A stretch of DNA of 64,000 nucleotides from Anaeromyxobacter sp. (GTDB lineage Bacteria > Myxococcota > Myxococcia > Myxococcales > Anaeromyxobacteraceae): positions 558,001 to 622,000 of the forward strand of contig JADKCZ010000002.1 of the NCBI GenBank assembly GCA_016718565.1, read 5' to 3'. This document shows, piece by piece, positions 19,592 to 30,043 of this stretch (the first letter of the stretch is position 1; every line of letters starts with the position of its first letter). Below the pieces are notes generated by a model. That model had not been told where the DNA came from. It did not search any database and saw only the letters and a program-made list of their open reading frames with translations. Position numbers and translations under genes: made by a program.

Positions 19592-21898
19592 TCAGGCCCC
19601 GCCGCCCCGCACCGTGAAGCGGCTCACCGCCGCCGGGGCCAGGCCACCCGGCAGCCAGACCTCCAGCCGCTGCGCCCCGGGCCTCGCCTGGAGCCGGCCG
19701 GTGAAGGGCGGCGCCAGCTCCAGCACCTCGGCGCCGGCGCGCAGCGTGACGCGCGCGGTGCCCCGCGGCACCAGCAGGCGCACCGGGATGGCCTGCGCCC
19801 CGTCCGGCAGGCCGGCCTCGACCAGGTACTCGTCGCCGTCGGCCGGCAGCAGGATGGCGAGCCGCTCCGGGCCGGCGTCCACCACCTCCTCGGTCTGGAG
19901 CCCCTCCGCCTTCGCCCAGGCCCGGTAGCGCGGCCCCAGATCGAGCACCGGCCGCTCCCGGCCGCGCCCGCCGGCCAGGAGGTGCATGTCGCAGGGCGCC
20001 GTGGGCGCGCTGCCGGGCAGGAAGACCTCCTCGAGCCCTCCCGGGCAGGCGGGTCCGGCCAGCCGGCCGGAGAGCGGGCAGACGCGGGCCGGCTGGAAGG
20101 CCCGCCGGTCCACCAGCGGCGCCGCGGGCAGGCCCCGCATGGCCCGCGCCAGCACCCGGGCGAAGATGGGGCCGGCCCCGGCGATGCCGGAGACCTGGCG
20201 CATGGGGCGGCCGTCGAAGCTGCCCACCCAGACCGCCACCGTCCGCTCGGCGGTGTAGCCCACCGTCCAGTTGTCCACCGAGGCGCGCGAGGTGCCGGTC
20301 TTGGCCGCCACGCGGAAGGGGAGCCGCAGCGCGTTGTCGAGGCCGAAGGCCGGGGCCCGGGCCGCCTCGTCGGAGAGCACGTCGGTGAGCAGCGCCACGG
20401 CCGGCGCCGGGAGGAAGCGGCGCGGCGCCAGCTCGGCGGCGGGCGCCAGCGGGCGGCCGGCGGCGTCCCAGGCGGCCCGCACCTCGCGCAGCGGCTCGAG
20501 CAGGCCGCCGCGGGCCAGCCCCCGGTAGCCGCGGGCCAGCTCGCGCAGCGTGACGTCTCCGTTGCCCAGCACCAGCCCCGCGCCGTAGCGGGCGGCGTCG
20601 CCCTCCAGCGAGGTGAAGCCGGCGGCGCGCAGGGTCTGGAGCAGCTGATCCACCCCCAGCGCCTCCACCAGGTGGACCGCCGGCACGTTGTAGCTGTTCT
20701 GCAGCGCGGCCCGCAGCCGCACCGGCCCGTGCTCGCGCCGGTCGTAGTTGCGAGGCATCCAGGCGCCCACCGGCGTGCCGAAGGCCACCTCGACGTCGGG
20801 CAGCAGCGTGGCCGGGGTGAAGCCTCGCGCCAGCCCCAGCCCGTAGGCGAAGGGCTTGAGCGCCGAGCCGGGCTGGCGGCGCGCCCGCACCCCGTCGTTC
20901 TGGCCGCCGGCCGCCCCGTCGTGGAAGGCCGCCGACCCGGCGTAGGCCAGCACCTCGCCGCTCTGGTTGTCCACCACCAGCGCGGCGGCGTTGGGCAGCC
21001 GCTCGTCGGCCTGGAGCTCGCCGGCCAGGATGGCCTCGACGTCGGCCTGCAGCGACGGGTCGAGGGTGGTCTCCACCCGGGTGGCCCGCTCCAGGCCGAG
21101 GGCTCCGAGCGACCCGACCAGCGCCTCCACCAGGTGGGGCGCGGCGAAGGCGCGGGTCGGCGGCGTGAGGTCGAGCGGGGCCGCCCCGGCCAGCCGCGCC
21201 TCCTCGGCCGTGAGGTGGCCCAGCCGCGCCATGCGGGCCAGCACGGCCCGCCGCGGCGCCGCCAGCGCCTCCGGCCGGCGCCACGGGTCGAGCCGCGAAG
21301 GGGCCCTGGCCAGCGCCGCCAGCAGCGCCGCCTGCCCGGCCGAGAGCGTGCGGGCCGGGCGGGCGAAGTAGCGCCCCGCGGCCGACTCCACCCCGAAGAG
21401 GTCCGGCCCCAGCGGCACGCGGTCGAGGTAGGCGCGCAGCACGGCCTGGTCGTCGAGGTGGGCCTGCAGCCGCAGCGCCCAGAGCGCCTCCTGGACCTTG
21501 CCCAGGAGGGTGCGCGGCCGCGGCACCAGCGCCCGGGCCAGCTGCATGGCCAGGGTCGAGCCCCCGGAGACGACACGGCGGGCGCGCAGGTCCTGCCAGG
21601 CCGCGCGGGCCAGGGCCAGGGGATCGACGCCCGGGTGGCGGCCGAAGCGGGCGTCCTCCGAGGCCACGAAGGCGGCCTGCACCAGCGGCGGCACCGGCTC
21701 GTCCGGCGGGAGCGGCACGGCTCGCCCGTCGGCGCGGGAGGCCACCTCGCGCAGCAGGCCGCCCTCGCGATCGGTGAAGCGCACCGCCGCCACCGGCCTC
21801 CGCTCCAGCAGCCCGGCCGGCAGCGGGGCCAGCACGAAGGCCGAGGCCGAGAGCAGCGCCGCGCCGAGGAGGGCGAGGGCCAGGCGGGCGGCGGTCAC
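19592..21898 (-). CDS. pbpC: Penicillin-binding protein 1C
   Basis: 768 residues. An N-terminal membrane anchor (about 5-25) is followed by a glycosyltransferase 51 domain with FVASEDARFGRHPGVDP (catalytic E81) and GGSTLAMQLARAL. The transpeptidase domain carries S345 in QPGSALKPFAYGLG, an NSYN-type motif (LQNSYNVPAVHL) and KTGTS at about 533. A C-terminal domain of the BiPBP_C type closes the protein (GPRYRAWAKAEG and following beta-rich sequence). The GTG start overlaps the alpha-2-macroglobulin stop by 4 bases, so the pair is translationally coupled, as yfhM-pbpC is arranged in enterobacteria. It polymerises and cross-links peptidoglycan; PbpC is thought to act in wall repair. Confidence 0.96.
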   Translation of the reverse strand: MTAARLALALLGAALLSASAFVLAPLPAGLLERRPVAAVRFTDREGGLLREVASRADGRAVPLPPDEPVPPLVQAAFVASEDARFGRHPGVDPLALARAAWQDLRARRVVSGGSTLAMQLARALVPRPRTLLGKVQEALWALRLQAHLDDQAVLRAYLDRVPLGPDLFGVESAAGRYFARPARTLSAGQAALLAALARAPSRLDPWRRPEALAAPRRAVLARMARLGHLTAEEARLAGAAPLDLTPPTRAFAAPHLVEALVGSLGALGLERATRVETTLDPSLQADVEAILAGELQADERLPNAAALVVDNQSGEVLAYAGSAAFHDGAAGGQNDGVRARRQPGSALKPFAYGLGLARGFTPATLLPDVEVAFGTPVGAWMPRNYDRREHGPVRLRAALQNSYNVPAVHLVEALGVDQLLQTLRAAGFTSLEGDAARYGAGLVLGNGDVTLRELARGYRGLARGGLLEPLREVRAAWDAAGRPLAPAAELAPRRFLPAPAVALLTDVLSDEAARAPAFGLDNALRLPFRVAAKTGTSRASVDNWTVGYTAERTVAVWVGSFDGRPMRQVSGIAGAGPIFARVLARAMRGLPAAPLVDRRAFQPARVCPLSGRLAGPACPGGLEEVFLPGSAPTAPCDMHLLAGGRGRERPVLDLGPRYRAWAKAEGLQTEEVVDAGPERLAILLPADGDEYLVEAGLPDGAQAIPVRLLVPRGTARVTLRAGAEVLELAPPFTGRLQARPGAQRLEVWLPGGLAPAAVSRFTVRGGGA

Positions 21899-24800
21899 CT
21901 CCCCTCCACCACCACGGTGAAGGTGCCGCCGTCCGACCGCCCGAAGACCTCCGGGGCGTACATCTGCTCGGCCTGGGCCGGCGCCAGCGTCCACTCGCCG
22001 GGCGTGGTGGCCCGCGCCACGAAGCTGGTGAGGTGCACCCCGGGCGGCAGCCGGTCGGCGAACAGCACCAGCTGGTCGTCGCGCCGCTCCTCGTGGTCGA
22101 AGGGCGACCAGAAGGTGGTGGCCCAGGCCCCCTCCCCGGCCCTCTCCTCGCCCAGCGCGGCGCCGGCGGCGCCGTCCGCCGAGCCGTCGTACCCCTCGCC
22201 GGGCCCCTCCTCCCTGGCGCTGCGCCGCAGCAGCGCGGTCGAGGCCAGCGTGGTGTCCACGATCTCCAGCCCGGCCGGCAGCGGCACGGTGACCGCCAGG
22301 AAGCGGCGCTCCTGCGACGAGGCCACCCGCACCCGCACCCGCACCAGGTCGCCGGCGCGGGCCGCCCGCACCTGCCCGCCGCCCCCGTAGGGCTCGAACC
22401 AGCGCTGCACGAAGAGGCCGCGCTCCAGCGGCGCCACCGGCATGACCTGCGGGGCGTAGCGCAGCAGCGCCCCGTAGTACAGGACCCCGGCCGTGCCGTC
22501 GCGCCGGAAGTCGAGCGGCAGGGCCGCCGCGCCGGCGCCACCCGCCGCCGGCAGCGCCGCGGCCGGCACCGTCACCGCCGTCACCTCGGTGGTCCGCCCC
22601 TGGAACGGCGCCGACGCCACCTCCTTGCCTCCCAGGGTGACCCGCCCGGTGAAGGCCGGCACCTCGCGCTCCTTGACGCGCACCACCTCGGTGAGCGCCA
22701 TGAGGGCGTGGGCCGCCTCCTGGGTGGTGGCGAAGCGGCCGTCCGGCCCGCGCGCCCGCGCCAGGTAGGCGGCCAGCTTGCCGACCCAGGGGTGCTCCGG
22801 CGAGACGTCGACCAGGGTATGCAGCAGCAGCGCCGAGGAGCGCACGTCGGAGGACCAGAGCGAGGCGTAGGAACGCGGGTCCTGCTCCTCGAGGTGGACC
22901 TCGGTCGGCGCCTCCTTGGCCAGGTTCAGGAGCTCCTGCAGCAGCGCGCGCGCCTGGGGGCGGTCGCCGCCGCCGACGAACATGGCGTCGGCCAGCTGCG
23001 CCCTGGCGAAGAGCGGGAGCGCGGCGCGCCGGGCGTACAGCTCGGCGTAGCCGCTGGCGCGCGGCGCCCGGGTGCGCGCCAGGGCGTGCAGCGCCGCCAC
23101 CCGCACGGCGTCGCCCGGCGGGGTGCAGCCGAAGCCGCAGCGGGTGCAGCGGCCGGCCGCCACCGTCTCGGCCAGGTAGCGCTGCCCGCGCGCCAGCGAC
23201 GCCGGGTCCACCGGGTAGCCCACCTCGGCGGCGCGGCCCAGCGCCAGCACCGCGTACGAGGAGGCGTACTCCGAGGAGCAGGTCGAGCTGCTCCAGTACC
23301 GGTAGCCGCCGTCGGGCCCCTGCAGCGCCTCGATGGCCCGCACCGTCCGCTTCACGATCTCGTCCGGATCCCGGCTGCCGAGCCGGTCGCCGGCCCCCTC
23401 GTCGAGCCAGGCCGGCGGCGCGCCGGGCGCCAGCGGCAGCTTGAAGCGCCCCGCCACCTCGCGGACCGCCACGAACGGCACCAGCCGCGACGCCAGCTGC
23501 TCCAGGCAGCCGTGCGGGTACTCCACCAGCTGCCGCAGGTTCTCGGCGAAGCCGCCCAGGGCCGTGGAGGCCAGCGTCACGGTGAGCCCGCCCACGTCGG
23601 CGCGGATCCCGCCGGGCGGCAGCAGCCCCTCGCGCCGGAGGTCGCGCGTCTCGCCCGCCACCGCCACCGCCTCCAGCGCCACCGGGAGCAGCACCGGCAG
23701 CCGCTGCTCCAGGCCGTCCCGCTCCCCGCCGCCCTCCACCCGGAACCGCAGCACCGCCTGCCCGGGGCGCTCGGCCCGGAAGCCGAAGCGCACCTCGGCG
23801 CGGCCGGCCACCAGCGCCACCCGCTGCGCGGCCGGGCCGGTGAGCGTGAGCCCCTCGGCCTCGGCCCGGACCTCCACCTCCTTCACCGCCACGCCCGGGG
23901 CGTGCACCACCACGCCCGCCTCGAACCGATCGCCCACCCGCGCCAGCCTCGGCAGCGCCGGCAGCGCCAGCAGCGGCTGCTCGACCCGCACCGAGGCGGT
24001 GGCCCCGCCGGCCAGGTCGCCGCGGGTCACCGCCACCGCCATGAGCCGGTAGGTGGTCAGGTTGTCCGGCAGGTCGAAGGCCACGCTGGCCCGGCCGTCG
24101 GCCCCGGTCACCACCTCCGGGGCGAAGAGCACCGTGGTCTTGAACTCGGAGCGGAAGCCGCTGCCCACCCCGTCCCCGCCGCCGCCGCCACCGCTGCTGA
24201 GCCCCTTCTCGCCGTAGCGGCGCCGCTCCACCAGGTGCAGCAGCGGCTCGCCCACCCGCACCGAGAGCGGCCGCGGCGGGTGGAGCAGCTCCACCGGGTC
24301 CGGCGGCTGGTACCCGGTGAGGCGCAGGACCGCCTCGTCCACCGCCCAGACGGTCACCTCGGCCGGCACGCCCTGCCCGCGCCAGTCCTTCACCTCCACC
24401 GCCACCTGCACCCGCTGGCGGGGGCGCTTCACCGCCGCGTCCGGCGTGAGCGCCACCGCGAGCCGCCTGGAGCGCTTCTCCACCTGCAGCTGCACGTACC
24501 CCACCTTGACGGCCGGGCGGCCGGGATCGGCCTCCTCGGCCGCGGGGTCGGGCGCGGCCACCCGCCCGCGCGCCAGCACCACCGAGACGAAGACGTTGGG
24601 GAGGTCCTCCTCGCCGAGCGGCACCTCCAGGGTGGTGGCGGCGCCGGTCAGCCTGAGGCGGCGGGCCGAGCGCACCCCCTCGCGCTCCACCGTGAGCAGC
24701 GCCTCGGCCTCGGGCCAGGGGCTCTTCACCAGCAGCCGCGCCGTGTCGCCAGGCTGGTAGCGGTCGCGGTCGGCCACCAGCTCCAGCCGGTCGGTGTCCT

Positions 24801-27800
24801 CGCGCTGCCAGGAGACCCAGCCGCTGCCGGTGGCGTAGAAGGGCAGCCGCGTCACCTGCCGCCGCCCGGCCTGGTCGGTCACCGCCACCTCCGCCACGTG
24901 CTGCCCCGGCTTGCCCGGGGTGAAGGCGCAGGTCACCGGCTCGGCCGCGCTGGTGAGGGCGCAGGCCGCCAGCGGCTCCTCGACCAGCTCGTTGACGCTG
25001 GACCACTCGCCGCCGGCCAGCTTCTTCTTCACGAAGCGCCACTCGCGCCGCTTCACCTGCACCTCCAGCCTGGCGCCCGCCTGGCGCGTCCCGTCCGGCG
25101 CCACCGCCACCACCTCCACCCCGTCGGCCCGTCCCGCCTCGGCGAAGCCGCGCCCGGGGCGCCGCGCGCCGGCGTAGAGGGCCGCCGGGTGGACGGTCAC
25201 CGCGGTGCGGGCCGCCACCCGCTGCCGGCTGACGTCCTCCACCTCGGCCTCCAGGGTGTAGGTCCAGGTCCGGTTGGCCAGCGCCTCGACCCGGCCGGCG
25301 TCGATGGCCAGCGCCCCGCCCGGCCCGGTCAGCCCCTCGCCCGCCCCGGCCACGTCGGAGGAGCGCTGCGGCTCGCCGTCGTCCCACCACCAGCTCAGCA
25401 GGCCGAAGGCGAAGCCGGCGTGGCCCGGCGGCTCGAAGTCGGTGGTCTCGCGCCCCACCGTCCAGCGGACCGGCGCGCCGGGCAAGGCGCCGCCGAACAG
25501 GTAGCGAGCCACCACCTCGGCCCGCAGGGGATCCCCGGCGGTGAGCGAGGGCGACGGCGCCGCCACGTCCACCTTGAACTGCGGCGCCCGGTAGGCCTCC
25601 ACCCGGAACGAGGCCTGGTACCCGAGCACCCCGCCCTCCACCGGCACCGTGGCGCTCACCTGGGCCCCGCCCAGCGGGGCGTCGGCCGGCAGCGGCACCT
25701 CGGCCGAGAAGGTGCCGAAGGCGGTGAGCGGCACCTGCTTCTCCAGCAGCACCTGCCCGCGCGCGGCCACCACCTTCAGGGTCACCGGCGTGCCGGCGGC
25801 GGGCGCGGCCTGCCGTCCCAGCCGGAGGGCGCGCACCAGCCCCTTCAGGTGGGCGGTCTCGCCGGGGCGGTAGAGGCCGCGCTCGGCCCAGACCCCGCCG
25901 AGCTCGCGCGGGGTCTTGCCGTCCCAGCCGGCCGGCAGGTCGAAGGCCCAGGGCGAGAACCCACCCGACCAGCTGGAGAGGGTCACCCCGGTGTCGTCGC
26001 CCAGGCGGGCCGCCAGCAGCGCGAAGGGCACGCCGTCGTACTGGTCCCGCGCCGGCGGCAGGAGCTCGGCCAGCCCGGGGAGGCGCCCCAGCCCGTCGGC
26101 GTCGGTGGCCCCGCTCCAGCGCTCGGCGCCGGTCCGGTCGTACAGCGCCAGCCGCGCGCCCGCCACCGCCGCGCCGTCGGAGAGGCGGGTCACCCAGGCC
26201 AGGCCCGAGGTGGCGCCCAGCTTGGCGTGGACCGCGAGATCGGTGAGCTGGCCCAGGACCACGCTGCGCCGGCGCCAGCCCTCCCAGGCCTCCTTCACCA
26301 CCACCTCCGGCGCCACCACCTCCACCGCGAAGAGCGTGGCGCCGCTGCCGGCCAGGTGCTGCCGCACCGGCACCGGGAAGGAGCGGGTGGCGTTGCGCTC
26401 GGTCCTCACGTCCAGCGAGCGCAGCGGCGCCGCGGAGAAGTCGAGCCCGCCGGCCCGATCGGCGGCCAGGGCGCGCGCCAGGGCGCCGGGGGTGAGGGGC
26501 AGCGTCCTCACCTGCAGCGCCGACAGGTTCACCGCGCTGGCCGGCAGGCCGCCGTCGCCGGAGGCCTCGAGCAGCACCAGGTCGGACGGCAGCTCGAAGC
26601 CGGGCGCCAGGTCGCGGAAGGCAACCTCCGCGGTGAACGGGGCGGCCAGGGCCTGGCCGAAGACGTCCTTCACGCCCGCCGCCACCGTCACCTGGTACCG
26701 CCGGCCCGGCCGGAAGCGCCCCGGCAGCGTGACCCGCTGCGCCGAGGCGGCCGCCTCGTCCCACTGGAGCTCGACCGGCGGCTGCACCGTCACCCGCCCC
26801 TTCAGCGAGGCCAGGTCCACCTCGTTGCTGGTGGTGAAGGTGAGCGGGCCCCAGTGGCAGCCGGCCTCCTCCCACGGGCAGGCCGCCAGCCCGCCGAAGG
26901 CCAGCGCCCCGAAGGTCCGGAAGGCGCTCCGGTGCTCGGCCTCCATGGTGAGGGGCCCGGCCTGCCCGGCCAGCGCGCCGTCCACCACGAGCACCACCTC
27001 CGCGTCGAGCGGCAGGGGGCGGGTGGGCCGAAGGTCGTAGCGGACCTGGCGGGTGGCGTCGTCGGCGCCCGCCAGGCCGGGCCGCTGCCGGCCGCGCCGC
27101 GCCTCCTCGGCCGCTCGCGCCGCGGCCACCGGCACGGCCGTCACCCCGAAGGGCCAGGGGCGGCCGCCCACCAGCAGCCGCGCGTGGCCCGCCAGGTCGG
27201 CCACGGGCTGGTCGAAGAGCAGCGCCACCACCTGGTCGGCGGTGGCCCAGCGGAACCCGGGAGCGGGCGAGACCTCCTGCAGGGCCGGGCGCTGGGTCTC
27301 GAAGGAGAAGGTGGTGGGCTCCGCCAGCACCGCGCCGTCGAGGGACCGCACGCCCGCCGGCACGGTCACGGTGAACGCGGTGGCGGGCGGCAAGCGCGCC
27401 GTCGGCTGGAACTCGGCCGTGGCCGAGCCGAGCCAGCGCCACTCGCCGGGCACGGCTGGCGCCAGGGTGAAGCCAGGCGGCGCCGCGGTGGCCTCCACGG
27501 TGCCGAGCGCCACCACCGGGCGGGAGAAGGTCACGGCGGGGCGGACGTCGCCCGCCACCCGGCCCTGCGGGCGGGCCACCACCACCGCCAGCGCGCCGCC
27601 GTCACCTGGCAGCGCCTCCTGCGCCACCGACAGGAGCGGCGGCTCCGGCAGGGGCGAGAGCGCCACCGCGCCTCCTCCCTGGCCGGACCTCGGGGCGCAG
27701 CCGCGGCCGCAGGCGGCCAGGGCCAGCAGGGCGGTGGCGGCCAGCAGGGCGCGACGACCGGGAGCGCCGGCCGAGGTGGCGCGCGGGCGCGCCGGGCGGG

Positions 27801-27822
27801 CGAGGGGGGCGACAGGGTGCAT
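21895..27822 (-). CDS. Bacterial alpha-2-macroglobulin family lipoprotein (YfhM-like)
   Basis: 1975 residues starting at ATG 27822 with GGAGGAG upstream. The N-terminus is an anchor with lipobox LALAAC near residue 40. Strings of MG-type beta-sandwich domains follow, and a large middle region carries the bait-type segment. The thioester site is intact: C1439-L-E-Q1442 in YPHGCLEQLASRL. The helical thioester domain follows (KRTVRAIEALQGPDGGYRYW), then a C-terminal receptor-type domain. The protein is thought to trap invading proteases covalently in the periplasm, guarding damaged envelope while PbpC repairs the wall. It is longer than E. coli YfhM (about 1650 residues). A glycine-rich segment (SSGGGGGGDGVGS) lies near residue 1210. 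Confidence 0.95.
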   Translation of the reverse strand: MHPVAPLARPARPRATSAGAPGRRALLAATALLALAACGRGCAPRSGQGGGAVALSPLPEPPLLSVAQEALPGDGGALAVVVARPQGRVAGDVRPAVTFSRPVVALGTVEATAAPPGFTLAPAVPGEWRWLGSATAEFQPTARLPPATAFTVTVPAGVRSLDGAVLAEPTTFSFETQRPALQEVSPAPGFRWATADQVVALLFDQPVADLAGHARLLVGGRPWPFGVTAVPVAAARAAEEARRGRQRPGLAGADDATRQVRYDLRPTRPLPLDAEVVLVVDGALAGQAGPLTMEAEHRSAFRTFGALAFGGLAACPWEEAGCHWGPLTFTTSNEVDLASLKGRVTVQPPVELQWDEAAASAQRVTLPGRFRPGRRYQVTVAAGVKDVFGQALAAPFTAEVAFRDLAPGFELPSDLVLLEASGDGGLPASAVNLSALQVRTLPLTPGALARALAADRAGGLDFSAAPLRSLDVRTERNATRSFPVPVRQHLAGSGATLFAVEVVAPEVVVKEAWEGWRRRSVVLGQLTDLAVHAKLGATSGLAWVTRLSDGAAVAGARLALYDRTGAERWSGATDADGLGRLPGLAELLPPARDQYDGVPFALLAARLGDDTGVTLSSWSGGFSPWAFDLPAGWDGKTPRELGGVWAERGLYRPGETAHLKGLVRALRLGRQAAPAAGTPVTLKVVAARGQVLLEKQVPLTAFGTFSAEVPLPADAPLGGAQVSATVPVEGGVLGYQASFRVEAYRAPQFKVDVAAPSPSLTAGDPLRAEVVARYLFGGALPGAPVRWTVGRETTDFEPPGHAGFAFGLLSWWWDDGEPQRSSDVAGAGEGLTGPGGALAIDAGRVEALANRTWTYTLEAEVEDVSRQRVAARTAVTVHPAALYAGARRPGRGFAEAGRADGVEVVAVAPDGTRQAGARLEVQVKRREWRFVKKKLAGGEWSSVNELVEEPLAACALTSAAEPVTCAFTPGKPGQHVAEVAVTDQAGRRQVTRLPFYATGSGWVSWQREDTDRLELVADRDRYQPGDTARLLVKSPWPEAEALLTVEREGVRSARRLRLTGAATTLEVPLGEEDLPNVFVSVVLARGRVAAPDPAAEEADPGRPAVKVGYVQLQVEKRSRRLAVALTPDAAVKRPRQRVQVAVEVKDWRGQGVPAEVTVWAVDEAVLRLTGYQPPDPVELLHPPRPLSVRVGEPLLHLVERRRYGEKGLSSGGGGGGDGVGSGFRSEFKTTVLFAPEVVTGADGRASVAFDLPDNLTTYRLMAVAVTRGDLAGGATASVRVEQPLLALPALPRLARVGDRFEAGVVVHAPGVAVKEVEVRAEAEGLTLTGPAAQRVALVAGRAEVRFGFRAERPGQAVLRFRVEGGGERDGLEQRLPVLLPVALEAVAVAGETRDLRREGLLPPGGIRADVGGLTVTLASTALGGFAENLRQLVEYPHGCLEQLASRLVPFVAVREVAGRFKLPLAPGAPPAWLDEGAGDRLGSRDPDEIVKRTVRAIEALQGPDGGYRYWSSSTCSSEYASSYAVLALGRAAEVGYPVDPASLARGQRYLAETVAAGRCTRCGFGCTPPGDAVRVAALHALARTRAPRASGYAELYARRAALPLFARAQLADAMFVGGGDRPQARALLQELLNLAKEAPTEVHLEEQDPRSYASLWSSDVRSSALLLHTLVDVSPEHPWVGKLAAYLARARGPDGRFATTQEAAHALMALTEVVRVKEREVPAFTGRVTLGGKEVASAPFQGRTTEVTAVTVPAAALPAAGGAGAAALPLDFRRDGTAGVLYYGALLRYAPQVMPVAPLERGLFVQRWFEPYGGGGQVRAARAGDLVRVRVRVASSQERRFLAVTVPLPAGLEIVDTTLASTALLRRSAREEGPGEGYDGSADGAAGAALGEERAGEGAWATTFWSPFDHEERRDDQLVLFADRLPPGVHLTSFVARATTPGEWTLAPAQAEQMYAPEVFGRSDGGTFTVVVEGR

Positions 27823-27991
27823 GGGGCTCCTCCGTGATCCCCACCCCTTCAAGGACGGGGCCAGCGGCGGAGCGGGCCCGTGGGCGGGCTGGTTGCGGAC
27901 GGTGTGTCTGCCGCGCCGCGGCTGGCGGCCGATCTGGACACACGCCCGGACGCAGGGCAACGCCGGGCTGGGGCCCGGTCGGGGCGCGCCC

Positions 27992-30043
27992 CTACCCCCC
28001 GGTCATGGAGAGGACCGCCACCGCAGGCAGGACGCCCTTTCCCGGCGCGGCCCTGTCTGCAGCGCGCGGCGACGGCGCGATCTCGGCCGCAGCCAGGGAT
28101 CCTGCGGCGGGCAGGAGCACGCGGAAGGTGCTGCCGCGCCCCAGGTCGCTCTCCACGGTCACGGCCCCGGCGTGGGCCCGCACGATTCGCCGCACCGTGG
28201 CCAGCCCCAGCCCGGTGCCCCGCCCCACCGGCTTGGTGGTGAAGAACGGCTCGAAGACCTTGCAGAGGAGGTTCGGCGCGATGCCGGTGCCGGCGTCGGC
28301 CACCGCAAGCTCCACGTAGGCGCCGGCCGCCAGGCCGAGCAGCGCCGCCTCCGACCTGTCCAGGTGGAGGTCCCGGGCGGTCAGCCTCACCTGCGCGGGC
28401 AGGCCGGGCCAGGCGGCATCCCGGGCGTTCACCCCGAGGTTGAGGAGCACCTGCTCGAGCGCCACCGGGTCGCCCCGCACCGCCCACAGCTGGTCCGGCC
28501 AGGCGGCCTCCAGCAGGGCGCCCGGACCGAGGGCCGCCCGCACCGCCTGGACCGCCCGCCCGAGGAGGCCGGCCGTGTCGACCAGCTCCCGCGTCGGGGC
28601 CTCGCCGCGGGCGAAGTCCAGCACCTGCCGGACCAGCGCCTGCGCCCGCCTGGCGCCGTCCTCGACCTCGGCCAGCGCCTCGCGCGCCTCGGCCCCGAGC
28701 GGCGCCTCGGCCAGCGGACCCAGCCCGGCCAGGATGGGCACCAGCACGTTGTTGAGATCGTGGGCCAGCGAGCCGGCCAGCTGCCCCAGCGCCTCGACCC
28801 GCTGCGCCCGGTCCAGCTCGTCCCGCAGGCGCCGCTCGGTGGTCAGGTCGCGCTTGACGGCCACGAAGTGCGCCGCCGCGCCGTCCGGGCCGGCCACCGG
28901 CGCGATGGTGAGCGCCTCGACGTAGCGGGAGCCGTCGGCGCGCCGGTTGACCAGCTCGCCGCGCCAGGTCCGCCCGCTGGTGATGGTCGCCCAGAGCTCG
29001 CGGTAGCGCTCGACGGGCGTCTCGCCCGACTGCAGGAAGGCCGGGGTCCGGCCCACCGCCTGGTCGGCCCGGTAGCCGGTCAGGGCCGTGAAGGCCGGGT
29101 TGACCCACTCGATGACGCCGTCGACGCGCGCCAGCACCACCGCCTCGCCGGCCGCCTCGAGGGCCGCGGTCCGGAGCCGCAGCGAGGCGGCCAGCTGGCC
29201 GAAGGCCTCCTCGCGCTGCGCCAGGACCTGCGGCGCCCTCGACGCGGCCAGCGCCACCGCCGTGAACCAGCGCCCCGAGGCCCCGGGCGCTGGCGCGCCG
29301 ACGGCGCGCAGGTGCACCCAGGCGGTGGCGCCGGCGGGCCGCCGCAGCGCCACCTCCGCGCTCGCCGCCTCACCAGTCGCCAGGGCGGCGACCAGCCTGG
29401 CCACCTCGGGCTGGTCCTCGGCGGCGGCCAGGGCGGCCAGGGGCAGCCCCACCAGCCACGCCGCCGGGCGCCCCACCATCCGAGCCGCCGCGGCGCTGGC
29501 CTGCTCCACCCCGCCGTGGCGATCCAGGGACAGGAGCCCCACCCCCAGCCGCTCCAGGGCCCCGCACCATTCGGCGCGGCCGCAGGCCACCTCGGGCACC
29601 CTGCCCCGCTGCTCGCTCCAGGCGTCGGCCTCGGCCACTTCGGCCCGGAGCCGCCCGGCGGCCTCGCCCAGCCGCGCCGCCAGGGCCGGCAAGCCGGAGG
29701 GGATCGGGTAGAGCGCCACCGCCCCCCGGGCCAGCGCCCGGCTGGTGAGCTCCTGCTCCACCTCGGTGGCCACCGCCACCACCAGCGCCTGGGGCGCCAG
29801 CGCCCCGACCAGCCCCAGGGTGGCCAGCCAGGGGCCCCCGCCTGAGAGGTCGATCACCACCGCGCCGTGACCACCCGCCAGCAGCGCATCGGCTGCCGCG
29901 TCCACCGAGGCGGCCAGGTCGACCTGCCCCACCCCGTCCACCTCGGCGAGCAGGGCGGCCAGGCGGTCGCGCAGCGCGCCGGGCGCCTGCACCAGCAGGA
30001 CCTGGAGGCCACGGGGCGGCGGCGGCGGGCGGGCGTCTCTCAC
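27992..30043 (-). CDS. Sensor histidine kinase with degenerate receiver and two PAS domains
   Basis: 683 residues, no membrane helix. Residues about 12-130 look like a receiver that has lost its acidic pair (LLVQAP) and the conserved lysine (VALYPIPSG), though GAVVIDLSGG keeps an aspartate. A diverged PAS follows (about 150-265), then a clear PAS with PAC (ITGYRADQAVGRTPAFLQSG-like region, about 295-410). The HisKA-type helix carries H428 in LAGSLAHDLNNVLVPI. The ATPase has N, G1 and G2 boxes (NLGVNARDA, DAGTGI, GRGTGLGLATV). It should be a cytoplasmic kinase of the NtrB-like type. No partner regulator is adjacent. A second orphan kinase gene lies 101 bases upstream on the same strand. Confidence 0.9.
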   Translation of the reverse strand: MRDARPPPPPRGLQVLLVQAPGALRDRLAALLAEVDGVGQVDLAASVDAAADALLAGGHGAVVIDLSGGGPWLATLGLVGALAPQALVVAVATEVEQELTSRALARGAVALYPIPSGLPALAARLGEAAGRLRAEVAEADAWSEQRGRVPEVACGRAEWCGALERLGVGLLSLDRHGGVEQASAAAARMVGRPAAWLVGLPLAALAAAEDQPEVARLVAALATGEAASAEVALRRPAGATAWVHLRAVGAPAPGASGRWFTAVALAASRAPQVLAQREEAFGQLAASLRLRTAALEAAGEAVVLARVDGVIEWVNPAFTALTGYRADQAVGRTPAFLQSGETPVERYRELWATITSGRTWRGELVNRRADGSRYVEALTIAPVAGPDGAAAHFVAVKRDLTTERRLRDELDRAQRVEALGQLAGSLAHDLNNVLVPILAGLGPLAEAPLGAEAREALAEVEDGARRAQALVRQVLDFARGEAPTRELVDTAGLLGRAVQAVRAALGPGALLEAAWPDQLWAVRGDPVALEQVLLNLGVNARDAAWPGLPAQVRLTARDLHLDRSEAALLGLAAGAYVELAVADAGTGIAPNLLCKVFEPFFTTKPVGRGTGLGLATVRRIVRAHAGAVTVESDLGRGSTFRVLLPAAGSLAAAEIAPSPRAADRAAPGKGVLPAVAVLSMTGG

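Noticed and set aside
22033..27837. 1934-residue open frame on the plus strand
   Set aside because: It is the antisense shadow of the alpha-2-macroglobulin gene, with low-complexity Arg/Gly/His composition and no domain.
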